Shown here: piece after piece, positions 1 through 8,597 of the stretch
Layout: each line of letters starts with the position of its first letter
How positions within the stretch are numbered: the stretch's first letter is position 1
NCBI GenBank assembly: GCA_021781815.1
Contig: JAJXWB010000022.1
Location: 1 to 59,947, forward strand
Direction: 5' to 3'
Length of the DNA: 59,947 nucleotides
From: Pseudomonadota bacterium
GTDB lineage: Bacteria; Pseudomonadota; Alphaproteobacteria; Rhizobiales; Beijerinckiaceae
The notes under the pieces: model-generated
Database searches by the model: none
The model's input: the letters and a program-made list of their open reading frames with translations, nothing else
What the model was told of the DNA's origin: nothing
Translations under genes and position numbers: made by a program

Positions 1-32
1 TCACGCAGATCGAGCGAGAGGGGCTTGGACAT
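1..32 (-). mobile_element. IS630-family transposase, N-terminal fragment cut by the window edge
   Basis: Ten codons are visible on the minus strand, reading MSKPLSLDLR before the sequence runs out. Many IS630-family transposases begin with this pattern, leading into a helix-turn-helix domain. A GGAGG Shine-Dalgarno core lies about 9 bases upstream of this ATG, which supports a real gene start. Another ATG 4 bases upstream is in a different frame and gives a short ORF without family resemblance. The rest of the gene and the other end of the element are outside the window. The family call is inferred from ten residues only. Confidence 0.6.
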
Positions 33-60
33 GCATGCCGGCCTCCTTCGCCAGCATGCA

Positions 61-126
61 GTTTGAATCAGAAGCGCACTGATTTGGGAATCCCAATCGA
101 TTCAGAAAGATTGGAAAACGCTCTAG
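61..126. repeat. Intergenic palindromic element, RIME-like
   Basis: The stretch between the transposase start and purD holds a nested inverted repeat. A perfect 13-base palindrome, TTGGGAATCCCAA, sits at 84-96, flanked by TGAATC at 64-69 and its complement GATTCA at 99-104. On the minus strand it begins CTAGAGCGTTTTCC (113-126), a signature I associate with dispersed intergenic repeats of Rhizobiales (RIME-like). The other copies cannot be seen in this window. It could instead belong to the end of the neighbouring insertion sequence. Confidence 0.45.
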
Positions 127-185
127 CTTCAGGATGCGAGCCTGCGGGCATCTCGGCCGCACGAACGTCTGCGACGCCGGAGGCT

Positions 186-1451
186 TCACTCCAGCGCACG
201 CCAGCCTATGTCCCGTCGACAGAACCCGCCCGGAAAATCAATCCTGTCAACTCCGGCATAGGCGTTTTCGCGCGCCGCGCGCACGTCCAGGCCGAACCCC
301 GTCACGTTCAGCACGCGACCGCCGTTGGCGACGAGCTTGTCGCCAATGCGCTTCGTGCCGGCGTGTGTGACCACGACGTCCGGTAGCGCGGCCGCCAGGT
401 CCACACACCGAATCTCGCCGCCCTTCTGTGGCGCCGCCGGATAGCCCTTCGCGGCCAGGACGACAGTGAGCGCGCTGAGCGGTTTCAGCGCGATGCGCTC
501 GACGTTCAATTGTCCGCGCGCGCAAGAGGCGAGCAGCGCCAGAAGGTCGTCGGCGACGCGCGGAAGGATGACCTGAGCCTCGGGATCGCCGAAGCGCGTA
601 TTGAATTCGATCAGCTTCGGTCCATCCGCGCCGATCATGAGGCCAGCGAACAGGACTCCCTTGAACGGCGTTCCGGCTGCGGCCATCGCGGCCATTGTCG
701 GCTGGACGATCTCGCGCATGACGCGGGTCTCGATCTCCGACGTCATGATCGGCGCCGGCGAATAGGCGCCCATGCCGCCGGTGTTCGGCCCCTTGTCGCC
801 GTCGCCGACACGCTTGTGATCCTGCGCCGACGCCAGGGCGATTGCGCGGACGCCGTCGCACAAGGCGAAGAACGAGGCCTCCTCGCCTTCCAGAAAGTCC
901 TCGATCACCACCTCCGCGCCGGCGGCGCCGAACGCGCCCTCGAAACAGGCGCGCACCGCGGCTTCGGCTTCGGCGAGAGACGTGGCGACGACCACGCCCT
1001 TGCCCGCGGCGAGCCCGTCCGCCTTCACCACGATCGGCGCGCCCGCCTTGCGCACATAGGCGAGCGCGGCGTCACGGTTCGAGAACCGGCCGTATGCGCC
1101 GGTCGGAATGTTCGCGCGCGCGCATAGATCCTTGGTGAATCCCTTGGAGCCTTCGAGTTGTGCGGCGGCCTTCGACGGGCCGAAGGCGGAGACCCCTGCC
1201 GTCTCCAGAGCATCGACCAATCCCTCGACCAGCGGTTGCTCCGGCCCGACCACCACGAGGTCGATCTTCATCAGACGACAGAAATTCACGACCGCCGGAT
1301 GATCGGAAGCGTCGACCGAAACGATCTCGGCGACGGCGGCGATACCGGGATTGCCCGGGGCGCAAAACAGCTTCGTCAGGCGCGGACTGATGGAAATTGC
1401 ATTGGCGAGCGCATGCTCGCGCCCGCCCGATCCGATCAGCAAGACATTCAT
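186..1451 (-). CDS. purD: Phosphoribosylamine-glycine ligase
   Basis: GAR synthetase joins glycine to 5-phosphoribosylamine using ATP, the second step of purine synthesis, in the cytosol. The 421-residue length is normal. The N-terminal Rossmann-like motif GSGGREHA is at residues 7-14 and GPEQPLVEG at 69-77. The ATP-grasp core includes [10 protein letters not shown] at 143-152, the [20 protein letters not shown] stretch at 212-231 and the metal-binding [10 protein letters not shown] at 282-291. The ATG start at 1451 has GGAG seven bases upstream. It is divergent from xseA across 149 bases, an arrangement common in Alphaproteobacteria. Nothing unusual is seen. Confidence 0.98.
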   Translation of the reverse strand: MNVLLIGSGGREHALANAISISPRLTKLFCAPGNPGIAAVAEIVSVDASDHPAVVNFCRLMKIDLVVVGPEQPLVEGLVDALETAGVSAFGPSKAAAQLEGSKGFTKDLCARANIPTGAYGRFSNRDAALAYVRKAGAPIVVKADGLAAGKGVVVATSLAEAEAAVRACFEGAFGAAGAEVVIEDFLEGEEASFFALCDGVRAIALASAQDHKRVGDGDKGPNTGGMGAYSPAPIMTSEIETRVMREIVQPTMAAMAAAGTPFKGVLFAGLMIGADGPKLIEFNTRFGDPEAQVILPRVADDLLALLASCARGQLNVERIALKPLSALTVVLAAKGYPAAPQKGGEIRCVDLAAALPDVVVTHAGTKRIGDKLVANGGRVLNVTGFGLDVRAARENAYAGVDRIDFPGGFCRRDIGWRALE

Positions 1452-1600
1452 ATTTGCGCTCCGCGTCGCCGGAGGCCTGCTCTAGCCCGCCGGACCGGAC
1501 GCCGCAACGTCGATCTCCCGGTCCGCTGGTCCGCAATTCTCCCGTCGGGACAGGGACCGCCGGCGCTGGCCCTGCCTCCTGGCCTCGGCCATAATGGCGC

Positions 1601-3397
1601 ATGGCTGAATCGTTGCCCGGCAATACTCCAGAACTCACCGTTTCCGAACTCGCTTCGGCTCTCAAGCGCACCGTGGAGGATCGCTTCGGCCTCGTGCGCG
1701 TGCGCGGCGAAATCTCCAATTATCGGGGGCCGCATTCCTCCGGCCATGTCTATTTCAGCATCAAGGATCAGACCGCGCGGCTCGACGCAGTCATCTGGAA
1801 GGGCGTCTTTTCGCGCCTGCGGACGAAGCCCGAGGAAGGCCTCGAAATTATCGCTACCGGAAAGATCACGACGTTTCCCGGCAAGTCCTCCTATCAGATC
1901 GTGATCGAGGCGATCGAGCCGGCCGGCGTCGGCGCGCTGATGGCGCTGCTCGACGAGCGCCGCAGGCGGCTGGCCGCCGAGGGGCTGTTCGACGCCGGTC
2001 GCAAGCAGCTTCTGCCGTTCCTGCCACGCGCCATCGGCGTCGTCACCTCGCCGACCGGCGCCGTCATTCGCGACATCCTGCATCGCATCCGCGAGCGGTT
2101 CCCGCGGGACGTGCTGGTCTGGCCGGTTCGCGTGCAGGGCGAGACCGCGGCGGCGGAAGTCGCGGCGGCGATCCAGGGCTTCAACGCCCTGGCCGCGGAT
2201 GGCCGCATCCGCCGCCCGGATGTGCTCATCGTTGCGCGCGGCGGCGGCTCGCTTGAGGATCTGTGGGCCTTCAATGAGGAGATCGTCGTCCGGGCGGCGG
2301 CCGCCAGCATGATCCCGCTCATCTCCGCAATCGGCCATGAGACGGACACGACGCTGATCGATTTCGCCGCCGACCTGCGTGCGCCGACGCCGACCGGCGC
2401 AGCCGAAAAGGTCGTGCCCGTGCGCGTCGATCTTGTCGCGCAGCACGCCGAGCTTGGACGACGGCTCGCCAGCGGGCAAGTGCGGTTGATGGAGACGCGC
2501 CGCACGGCGTTGCGCAGCCTCGCCCGCGTGCTGCCGGCGCCGGACGCCCTCCTCGGACAGCGCCGACAGGCGGTGGATGCGGCGGGTTCCGACCTGCACA
2601 AGGATATGCGTGATTTTCTGGCGCGGCGGCGCGACCGCCTGAACCGGCTGGATTCGCTGCTCGCGCGTCACGCGCCGCAGGCCGAATTGCAAAAGGCGCG
2701 CGGGCGCCTGAACGCGGCGACGCGCGATCTCCTGCGCCAGGGCGCGACGATCGCCTCCGCGCGCGCGGAGACTCTGAAGAAGCTGGACCGCAGTTTCGGC
2801 GTCGCTTTCCGCAATCGCGCGACTCGCGGCCGCGAGGAGATCGCCAATGGATCGGAGCGGCTGGTCGCCTTGCATCTTCGTCTCGCGCCGGCCCTGGCGC
2901 GGCTGGTGGCGAGTCGTCGCGAGCGCCTCGATGGCGCTGCCCGCGATCTGCGACGAATCGCGACGTTCGGAGTGGAGCGGCGAAACGAGGCGCTAGGGAT
3001 GCTCGACCGGCGTTTTGCGACTGCGCGCGCCAATCGCGTGCAGCGGGCGCGCGAGCACATCGGCAACCGCAGGACCGCGCTTGCTGCGCTTGAGATGCGG
3101 CTCGCGCCGGCGGCGGCGCGATTTCTCGTGCGACGCGGCGACGCGCTCGCTGCGCAGGCGCAGATTCTGTCCTCGCTTGGCTACAAGAATGTGCTCGCCC
3201 GCGGCTATGCGCTCGTGCGCGACGAGGCCGGGGCGCCGCTGCGCAATGCGGGCGTCGTCGCGCCGGGCCAACGTCTGCGTATCGAATTCGTCGACGGAAG
3301 GATCGCCGTGACCGCCGACGGCGAGGCGGCGCCCGCGCGCTCGCCGAAGGCGCCGGTCCGCGCAAAAGGCGGGGGCGGGCAGGGGTCGTTGTTCTGA
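1601..3397 (+). CDS. xseA: Exodeoxyribonuclease VII large subunit
   Basis: The large subunit of ExoVII degrades single-stranded DNA to oligonucleotides in repair and recombination, together with the small subunit XseB, which is not in this window. The N-terminal OB-fold is clear (VRVRGEISNYRG near residues 35-46), followed by the catalytic-domain motif VARGGGSLEDLWAFNEE at about 207-223 and the conserved AIGHETD. The C-terminal half is Arg/Ala-rich and coiled-coil-like. At 598 residues it is clearly longer than the roughly 450-residue E. coli protein; the excess lies in the coiled region. No strong Shine-Dalgarno is visible at the ATG. Confidence 0.96.
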   Translation: MAESLPGNTPELTVSELASALKRTVEDRFGLVRVRGEISNYRGPHSSGHVYFSIKDQTARLDAVIWKGVFSRLRTKPEEGLEIIATGKITTFPGKSSYQIVIEAIEPAGVGALMALLDERRRRLAAEGLFDAGRKQLLPFLPRAIGVVTSPTGAVIRDILHRIRERFPRDVLVWPVRVQGETAAAEVAAAIQGFNALAADGRIRRPDVLIVARGGGSLEDLWAFNEEIVVRAAAASMIPLISAIGHETDTTLIDFAADLRAPTPTGAAEKVVPVRVDLVAQHAELGRRLASGQVRLMETRRTALRSLARVLPAPDALLGQRRQAVDAAGSDLHKDMRDFLARRRDRLNRLDSLLARHAPQAELQKARGRLNAATRDLLRQGATIASARAETLKKLDRSFGVAFRNRATRGREEIANGSERLVALHLRLAPALARLVASRRERLDGAARDLRRIATFGVERRNEALGMLDRRFATARANRVQRAREHIGNRRTALAALEMRLAPAAARFLVRRGDALAAQAQILSSLGYKNVLARGYALVRDEAGAPLRNAGVVAPGQRLRIEFVDGRIAVTADGEAAPARSPKAPVRAKGGGGQGSLF

Positions 3398-3452
3398 TCG
3401 ACCGGGCGTCGGGGATTGCGCTAGTCTGATTCGAGCCAGTTCAGGAGAACCG

Positions 3453-3500
3453 ATGACCGCGCGGCAGGGAATAGGTAGAGGCGCCATGCTCCGATGCTGA
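3453..3500 (+). other. Possible 15-codon leader ORF overlapping the metallophosphoesterase start
   Basis: An ATG at 3453 has an excellent ribosome site (CAGGAG five bases upstream) and reads MTARQGIGRGAMLRC before a TGA at 3498-3500. That stop lies just inside the next gene, whose own ATG at 3494 has no good Shine-Dalgarno. Ribosomes ending on the leader could re-initiate on the enzyme gene, so it may act in translational coupling. The role is inferred; the peptide itself resembles nothing I know. Confidence 0.35.
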
Positions 3501-4234
3501 TCGCGATCATGTCCGACATGCATGGCAATCGTGAAGCCTTTGACGCCTGCCTTGCGCATGCGCAAAGGCAGGGCGTGGAACGTTATGTGCTGCTCGGCGA
3601 TCTGGTCGGCTATGGCGCAGATCCCGGCTATGTCGTCGACCTCGCGCGCCGGATGCAGGACAGCGGCGCGGTCGTGCTGCTTGGCAATCACGACGAGGCG
3701 ATTTCCGGATCGACAGCCGACATGAACGAATATGCGCGTGCGGCGATCGAATGGACGCGCTGCAGGCTCGATGTCGCACAGAAGAAATTTCTGCGTGACC
3801 TGCCGCGCACCCATCGCGAGGGCGACGTGCTGTATGTGCATTCGGAGGCGTCGGACCCGCGCGCGTGGATTTATGTAACCAATTCCGCTGACGCGGAGCG
3901 TTCGATGCGCGCCACCGATGCGCGCATCACCTTCTGCGGTCATGTGCATAGGCCGCTGCTCTATCATCTCGCGCCGGGCAAGCAGGCCGCGCCTTTCACG
4001 CCCAATTCGGCGTTGCCGATCCCGCTGTCGGCGACCCGCCACTGGCTGGCGGTGCTCGGCGCCGTAGGTCAGCCGCGCGATCACAATCCCTGTGCGGCCT
4101 ACGCGATCTTCGACACCGAGCGACGAGCGGTCGCCTGGCTTCGCACACCCTATGACATCGAGCGCGCAGCCCAGAAGATCAAGAACGCGCGGCTGCCAGC
4201 GATCCTGTCGGCGCGCCTTTACGTCGGACGCTGA
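3494..4234 (+). CDS. Metallophosphoesterase family protein
   Basis: A 246-residue calcineurin-like phosphoesterase with the full set of metal-binding blocks: SDMHGN at residues 7-12, GDLVGYGADP around 36-45, GNHDEA around 66-71 and GHVHRP about two thirds along. Members act on phosphoproteins, nucleotides or phosphodiesters with a two-metal centre; the substrate here is unknown. The single domain is of the YfcE/ApaH-like cytosolic type, with no signal peptide. It ends 2 bases before a protein kinase-USP gene, so the two are probably cotranscribed and may form a kinase/phosphatase pair (inference). Confidence 0.88.
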   Translation: MLIAIMSDMHGNREAFDACLAHAQRQGVERYVLLGDLVGYGADPGYVVDLARRMQDSGAVVLLGNHDEAISGSTADMNEYARAAIEWTRCRLDVAQKKFLRDLPRTHREGDVLYVHSEASDPRAWIYVTNSADAERSMRATDARITFCGHVHRPLLYHLAPGKQAAPFTPNSALPIPLSATRHWLAVLGAVGQPRDHNPCAAYAIFDTERRAVAWLRTPYDIERAAQKIKNARLPAILSARLYVGR

Positions 4235-4236
4235 GC

Positions 4237-5691
4237 ATGGCGCGCGAACCGCTCGCAACCGGCGCGACCGTCGATGGCTTCCTGATCGGCGAGAAGCTGC
4301 ATTCCGGCGGCATGGCCGCGCTGTGGGAGGTGACGCGCTCCGACATCGACTATCCGATTGTGCTCAAGGCGCCGCAGATCCAGGACGGCGACGACGCCAC
4401 GGCCATCGTCAGCTTTGAAATGGAGCAGATGATTTTGCCGCAACTGACCGGCGTTCATGCGCCGCGGTGCGTCGCTGTCGGCGATCTGGCCCGCCAGCCA
4501 TACATCGTCATGGAATATGTCCCTGGACATTCGCTGCTGCCACTGCTCGACAAGGCGCCGCTGCCAATCGCGGATATCGCGGATTTGGGCGCGAAGTGCG
4601 CAATCGCGCTCGACGCCATTCATCGCCAACACGTCATTCATCTCGATATCAAGCCGTCGAATGTGCTGATCCGCGACAGCGGCGAGGCCGTGCTGATCGA
4701 CTTCGGCCTTTCCCATCATGAATTGATGCCGGACCTGCTGGCGGAGGAATTCCGCCTTCCAATCGGCACTGGCCCGTATATCTCGCCCGAGCAGGTGCGC
4801 GGCGTGCGTTCCGATCCGCGTTCCGACCTGTTTTCGCTCGGCGTGATGCTCTATCACTTCGCTACGGGTCAGCGTCCGTTCGGCTATCCGCGCACGAAAA
4901 GCGCGCTGCGCGCGCGCCTCTGGCGCGACCCGGTTCCACCGCGCGCCATCCGCGCCGACACACCGGAATGGCTTCAGGAAATAATTCTGCGCTGTCTTGA
5001 AAGCGATCCCGGTCTTCGACATCCCACAGCGGCGCAACTCGCGTTTGATCTGCAGAATCCCGGCGAGGCGCCGATCACTGCGCGCGGACGAAAGACGCAA
5101 CGTGATTCGCTTGCAACCATGCTGCGGCGGCGCTGGCGATTGCATTCCACGCCGGCGCGCGCGGCGTTGCCGATCGCCGAGCAGATCGAGGCGGCGCCCA
5201 TCGTCATGGCGGCGGTGGACCTCGGCGACGACCTGACGACGCCCTCCGACGTGCTGCGCGAGACGGTGGCGCGCATCCTGCGCGCGTTGCCGGGCGCGCG
5301 TCTGGCCTGTGTCAACGTGCTCAGGCTCAATCGCATTGGCGCCAACTATGTGCTGGATGAGCAGGGCCGCAACATTCACGTCCAGCGCCTCGTCGAACTC
5401 AGGGAATGGGCGCGTCCACTCGGCCTGCCGGAAGGGCAGGCGACCTTTCACGTGCTGGAATCGCCGGACACCGCTGGCGCGCTGATCGATTATGCGCGCG
5501 TCAACAGGGTGGATCACGCAATTCTCGGCGCCCGCGCGCGCTCCCCTTTGTTGCGGCTGGTCGGCAGCGTCGCTTCCCGCGTCATCGCCGAGGCGCCATG
5601 CACAGTCACCCTCGTACGCGCCCCTGACTTGAGCGTGGCAGATCCGGCGACAGCCGCGGACGGGGCATCCGATAGCTGGAAAAACGGGTGA
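4237..5691 (+). CDS. Serine/threonine protein kinase fused to a universal stress protein domain
   Basis: A Hanks-type kinase occupies roughly residues 14-275: a glycine loop (LHSGGMAALW at 21-30), the probable ATP lysine K44 in VLK, helix C glutamate near 62, catalytic HLDIKPSN at 135-142, DFG at 155-157 and SPE at 183-185. All catalytic residues are present, with HLD in place of HRD. From about residue 315 to 465 there is a UspA-like domain ending in a nucleotide-binding pattern (GARARSPLLRLVGSVA). There is no transmembrane segment, so it is cytosolic. Similar kinase-USP fusions are known in Proteobacteria, but their targets are not. It starts 2 bases after the phosphoesterase gene. Confidence 0.9.
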   Translation: MAREPLATGATVDGFLIGEKLHSGGMAALWEVTRSDIDYPIVLKAPQIQDGDDATAIVSFEMEQMILPQLTGVHAPRCVAVGDLARQPYIVMEYVPGHSLLPLLDKAPLPIADIADLGAKCAIALDAIHRQHVIHLDIKPSNVLIRDSGEAVLIDFGLSHHELMPDLLAEEFRLPIGTGPYISPEQVRGVRSDPRSDLFSLGVMLYHFATGQRPFGYPRTKSALRARLWRDPVPPRAIRADTPEWLQEIILRCLESDPGLRHPTAAQLAFDLQNPGEAPITARGRKTQRDSLATMLRRRWRLHSTPARAALPIAEQIEAAPIVMAAVDLGDDLTTPSDVLRETVARILRALPGARLACVNVLRLNRIGANYVLDEQGRNIHVQRLVELREWARPLGLPEGQATFHVLESPDTAGALIDYARVNRVDHAILGARARSPLLRLVGSVASRVIAEAPCTVTLVRAPDLSVADPATAADGASDSWKNG

Positions 5692-5732
5692 AGCGCGGCT
5701 ATATACGAGGACCATCCGGAGCACTCGCCGCC

Positions 5733-5951
5733 ATGAACCGTTTCGAACGTCAGCCGCAAGCCGCATCGGAAGCCGAAGTAGATTATCTCGACGGGGATTT
5801 TCGTGTGCGCCGGCCTGGCGCCTATGTCCGGTGCGCAGTCACCGGCGAGCCGATTCCGCTTGAGAATCTGCGTTACTGGAACGTCGACCTTCAGGAACCC
5901 TATTCCAGCCCCGAGGCGAAGCTCAAGCGACTCCGCGGCGATCGCGCCTGA
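5733..5951 (+). CDS. DUF2093 domain-containing protein
   Basis: A 72-residue cytosolic protein matching the alphaproteobacterial DUF2093 family in size and sequence, with PGAYVRCAVTGEPI and LRYWNVDLQEPY as the core. The ATG at 5733 is chosen because family members begin near MNRFE; the open frame continues 15 codons further upstream without family resemblance. Function is unknown. In related genomes it usually follows xseA and precedes lpxK; here two genes intervene. Its TGA abuts the TGA of the convergent lpxK gene with no spacer. Confidence 0.85.
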   Translation: MNRFERQPQAASEAEVDYLDGDFRVRRPGAYVRCAVTGEPIPLENLRYWNVDLQEPYSSPEAKLKRLRGDRA

Positions 5952-6950
5952 TCAGGTCGCCGGTCTGCGCCGTTTGTCGGCGAGGCGCTGCAGGACGAAC
6001 GCTTCGAGCGCAGCCTCGAAAGTCAGGCGGATGGGGACGGCCTCGGGCGCAGGGCGCGACTGCGCGAACTCCGGCAGCCGCACGAAATCCTTTTCCGTCG
6101 TAACCAGCGCCGCATTTTTCGCGCGTGCGCTAGCTTGCAACTCGGCGATGTCTTTCGGGCGGTAACGATTGTGGTCGGCGAAGGCGCGTCGATCGACCAT
6201 GGCCGCGCCAAGACCGTCCAGTGTCGCGAAGAATTTCTCCGGCCGTGCAATGCCAGCGAATGCGACGACCTTGCGGCCGCGGAATTTGAGAGCCGGCTCG
6301 TCGGGGTCGATCCGGGCGTGAAATACCGGAATCTTCGCGCGCCGCGCGTCGTCGCCAAAACGCTCGCCGGCCGACCCCGCGCCGACGACGATCGCCGCAT
6401 CTACGTGGCGCAGTTGCGCAGCGAGCGGCGCGCGCAGCGGTCCCGCTGGAATGCAGAGCCCGTTGCCGACGCCTGTCTCGCCATCGACGATCGCCAGCGC
6501 GACGTCGGGCTCGATGCGTCGGCTCTGCAACCCGTCGTCGAGCAAGAGAACGCTCGGCCGTGCGGATTCAATCGCCAGCGCGGCGACCGCAGCGCGGTCC
6601 CGGCCGACAAACGTGGGCGCGACGCGCGCGAGCAAGATCGGCTCGTCGCCCACCTGCGCCGCGCTCTGATCGGCGACGCGCGCGGGCGCGATCGTCGCGC
6701 CGCCATAACCGCGTGAAAGAAAGACCGGCGCCTCGCCCCGGGCGATCAGCAGGCGCGCCAGAGCGATTGCGGCCGGGGTCTTGCCTGCGCCGCCCATGAC
6801 GAAATTGCCGATCGTGATCACGGGCGCCGTCATGCGCGCGCCGGCTCGCGCCATCGTGCGCGCCGCGCAGGCGCCGTAAAGAAATCCCGCGGGACGAAGC
6901 GTCTGTGCGAGCGCGCCGCGTTCGGCGAACCAGAACGCCGGCGTCCTCAT
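5952..6950 (-). CDS. lpxK: Tetraacyldisaccharide 4'-kinase
   Basis: LpxK phosphorylates the 4' position of the lipid A disaccharide precursor at the inner face of the inner membrane, forming lipid IVA. The 332-residue protein has a hydrophobic N-terminal segment and the P-loop GNFVMGGAGKTPAA near residues 45-58, then the SRGYGG and LDDGLQ motifs typical of the family. The ATG at 6950 is fixed by a 4-base ATGA overlap with waaA, which implies translational coupling in a lipid A/KDO operon. A longer open frame upstream is only the antisense of waaA. Confidence 0.95.
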   Translation of the reverse strand: MRTPAFWFAERGALAQTLRPAGFLYGACAARTMARAGARMTAPVITIGNFVMGGAGKTPAAIALARLLIARGEAPVFLSRGYGGATIAPARVADQSAAQVGDEPILLARVAPTFVGRDRAAVAALAIESARPSVLLLDDGLQSRRIEPDVALAIVDGETGVGNGLCIPAGPLRAPLAAQLRHVDAAIVVGAGSAGERFGDDARRAKIPVFHARIDPDEPALKFRGRKVVAFAGIARPEKFFATLDGLGAAMVDRRAFADHNRYRPKDIAELQASARAKNAALVTTEKDFVRLPEFAQSRPAPEAVPIRLTFEAALEAFVLQRLADKRRRPAT

Positions 6951-8233
6951 CGCGCGCCATCGACGAGCATGTGCAGGAGGTAGGGCTCGATCGCCTGCAT
7001 CACCCTGTCCGTCGCTCCGCACAATTCCGCGACCGCGCCCGCCGCCGCCCGAGCCATGGTGCGCGCCTGTGCGACGTTTGAAAGGAGCGCCGCGAGTTCT
7101 CGGGCGAGATCCTCTGCGTCCGACACAGACCTGCCGCCGCCGGCCGCATCGATGGCCGCATAGGCGTCGATGAAATTGCCGACCCACGGCCCGTGCAGGA
7201 TCGCAGAGCCGAGCCTGGCGGGTTCGATCGGATTCTGTCCGCCGCCGGTGACCAGAGATTTGCCCATGAATACGATGCTGGAAAGCCGGTACAGCAAGCC
7301 CATCTCGCCGAACGTGTCGGCGAAATAGACCTGCGTCGCGCTGTTGATCCGCTGCCCGGTCGCGCGGCGCGCCACGGGCAGGCCTGCGGCCGAGGCCGCC
7401 TGCGCCAGCGCCGCGCCGCGGCGGGCGTCGCGCGGCGCGATGATCGTCAACAGCGATGGATAACGCTTGCGCAACAGGCGATGGGCTTCGAGGCAGATAT
7501 CTTCTTCGTCGGGGTGGGTGGAGGCGGCGATCCAGATCGGACGCGCGCCGATCTGCGCAACGATATCGGCGAGCGCCTCGGTTGAAGCCGGCGGCGGCGC
7601 GACGTCGTATTTGAGATTGCCGGCGATCTGCACGCGCGGCGCGCCGAGCCTCATTAGCCGGGCCGCGTCGTCCTGCGATTGCGCGAAGGCCATGTCGATC
7701 CGTTCGAGCAACGCATGCGCCGCGCCGGGAATGTTGCGCCAGCGCCGGTAGGACCGCGGCGACATGCGCGCGTTGACGATGACGATCGGCGCGCCTCGCT
7801 CATGCATCGCGGCGACGAGATTGGGCCACAATTCGGATTCTGCGAACACCGCGAGGTCGGGCCGCCAATGGTCGAGAAAGCGCGTGACGAACCGGGGCGC
7901 GTCGAGCGGCGCATATTGGTGGACGGCGCCCGCCGGCAGCCGCGCGCCAACGATGGCCGCCGAGCTTTTCGTTCCGGTCGTCACGAGCGCGTGCAGGCCG
8001 CGCTCGACCAACCGCGTGACCAGCGGCAGAAGCGCCAGGCCTTCGCCGATGCTCGCGCCGTGCAGCCATACGAGGCGACCTTCGGGGCGCGGCAGACTCG
8101 CCAGGCCGATCCTCTCGCCGAGGCGCTCTCCATCTTCCTTGCCCCGGGCGCTGCGCGCCGCGAGAAAGCGCCCGGCGAAGGGGGTGAACGCCACTGTCGC
8201 AGCGCGATAGAGGGCGAGCGCGGGGGACTTCAT
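6947..8233 (-). CDS. waaA: 3-deoxy-D-manno-octulosonic acid transferase
   Basis: The KDO transferase adds KDO residues from CMP-KDO to lipid IVA, starting the LPS inner core. The 428 residues carry a hydrophobic N-terminal anchor, the GT-B N-domain motif LHGASIGEGLALLPL, the FAESELWPNL block and the C-domain EPARLGSAILHGPWVGNF nucleotide-sugar region. It precedes lpxK with a 4-base overlap. The start codon is embedded in a perfect 17-base tandem duplication and has no clear Shine-Dalgarno, so initiation may be unusual. Whether it is mono- or bifunctional cannot be read from the sequence. Confidence 0.95.
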   Translation of the reverse strand: MKSPALALYRAATVAFTPFAGRFLAARSARGKEDGERLGERIGLASLPRPEGRLVWLHGASIGEGLALLPLVTRLVERGLHALVTTGTKSSAAIVGARLPAGAVHQYAPLDAPRFVTRFLDHWRPDLAVFAESELWPNLVAAMHERGAPIVIVNARMSPRSYRRWRNIPGAAHALLERIDMAFAQSQDDAARLMRLGAPRVQIAGNLKYDVAPPPASTEALADIVAQIGARPIWIAASTHPDEEDICLEAHRLLRKRYPSLLTIIAPRDARRGAALAQAASAAGLPVARRATGQRINSATQVYFADTFGEMGLLYRLSSIVFMGKSLVTGGGQNPIEPARLGSAILHGPWVGNFIDAYAAIDAAGGGRSVSDAEDLARELAALLSNVAQARTMARAAAGAVAELCGATDRVMQAIEPYLLHMLVDGAR

Positions 8234-8265
8234 TGAACCATGTTCTGGATTGAACCATGTTCTGG
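8232..8265. repeat. Perfect tandem duplication of 17 bases at the waaA start
   Basis: The 17-base unit ATTGAACCATGTTCTGG occurs at 8232-8248 and again at 8249-8265 without a mismatch. The copy next to the gene includes two bases of the waaA ATG codon (8231-8233). On the minus strand each copy carries an ATG; in the near copy it reads ATG GTT CAA TGA and ends over the waaA start. It looks like a recent slippage or duplication event. Confidence 0.85.
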
Positions 8266-8314
8266 CGGCTCTGTCCGAACGCCGCCGCCTCCCTTCGGTG
8301 CGGCGTTTCCCCGA

Positions 8315-8554
8315 TCAATCGTGGGCAGGATCGAGCAGGCGATGCAGATGCACGATGAAATAGCGCATGTGCGCATTGTCGACCGTCGACTGCGCCTTGG
8401 ACTTCCAGGCGGCGTAGGCCGCCGCGTAGCTCGGGAACATCCCGACCATGTCGACCTTGCTCAAGTCCTTGAACTCGTGCGTATCCAGATTCACCAGTTC
8501 CCCGCCGAACACCAGATGGGGCAACTGCTTTTCCGACTGTTTCCTGGAAGTCAT
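8315..8554 (-). CDS. DUF4170 domain-containing protein
   Basis: A 79-residue soluble protein that matches DUF4170, a small family found mostly in Alphaproteobacteria. The conserved core includes LVFGGEL, the DMVGMFPSYAAAYAAWKSKA stretch and RYFIVHLHRLLDP. The ATG at 8554 is preferred since the family begins shortly before the LVFGGEL strand; upstream in-frame ATGs overlap the neighbouring phosphatase gene. It lies between waaA and the CysQ-type gene on the same strand, as in related genomes, so it probably shares their transcript. The molecular role is unknown. Confidence 0.85.
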   Translation of the reverse strand: MTSRKQSEKQLPHLVFGGELVNLDTHEFKDLSKVDMVGMFPSYAAAYAAWKSKAQSTVDNAHMRYFIVHLHRLLDPAHD

Positions 8555-8597
8555 GTCTGCGCCTTCGTCGAGCAAAAGAGGTTTCCGGCGTTCCCGC

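Noticed and set aside
1448-2875. 475-codon minus-strand frame opposite xseA
   Set aside because: It has no family resemblance and an Arg/Ala-rich composition typical of antisense reading in GC-rich DNA; xseA on the other strand is certain.
8278-8307. Hairpin AACGCCGC/GCGGCGTT between DUF4170 and waaA as a terminator
   Set aside because: The loop is 14 bases and no T run follows in the minus-strand direction, and the flanking genes probably share a transcript.
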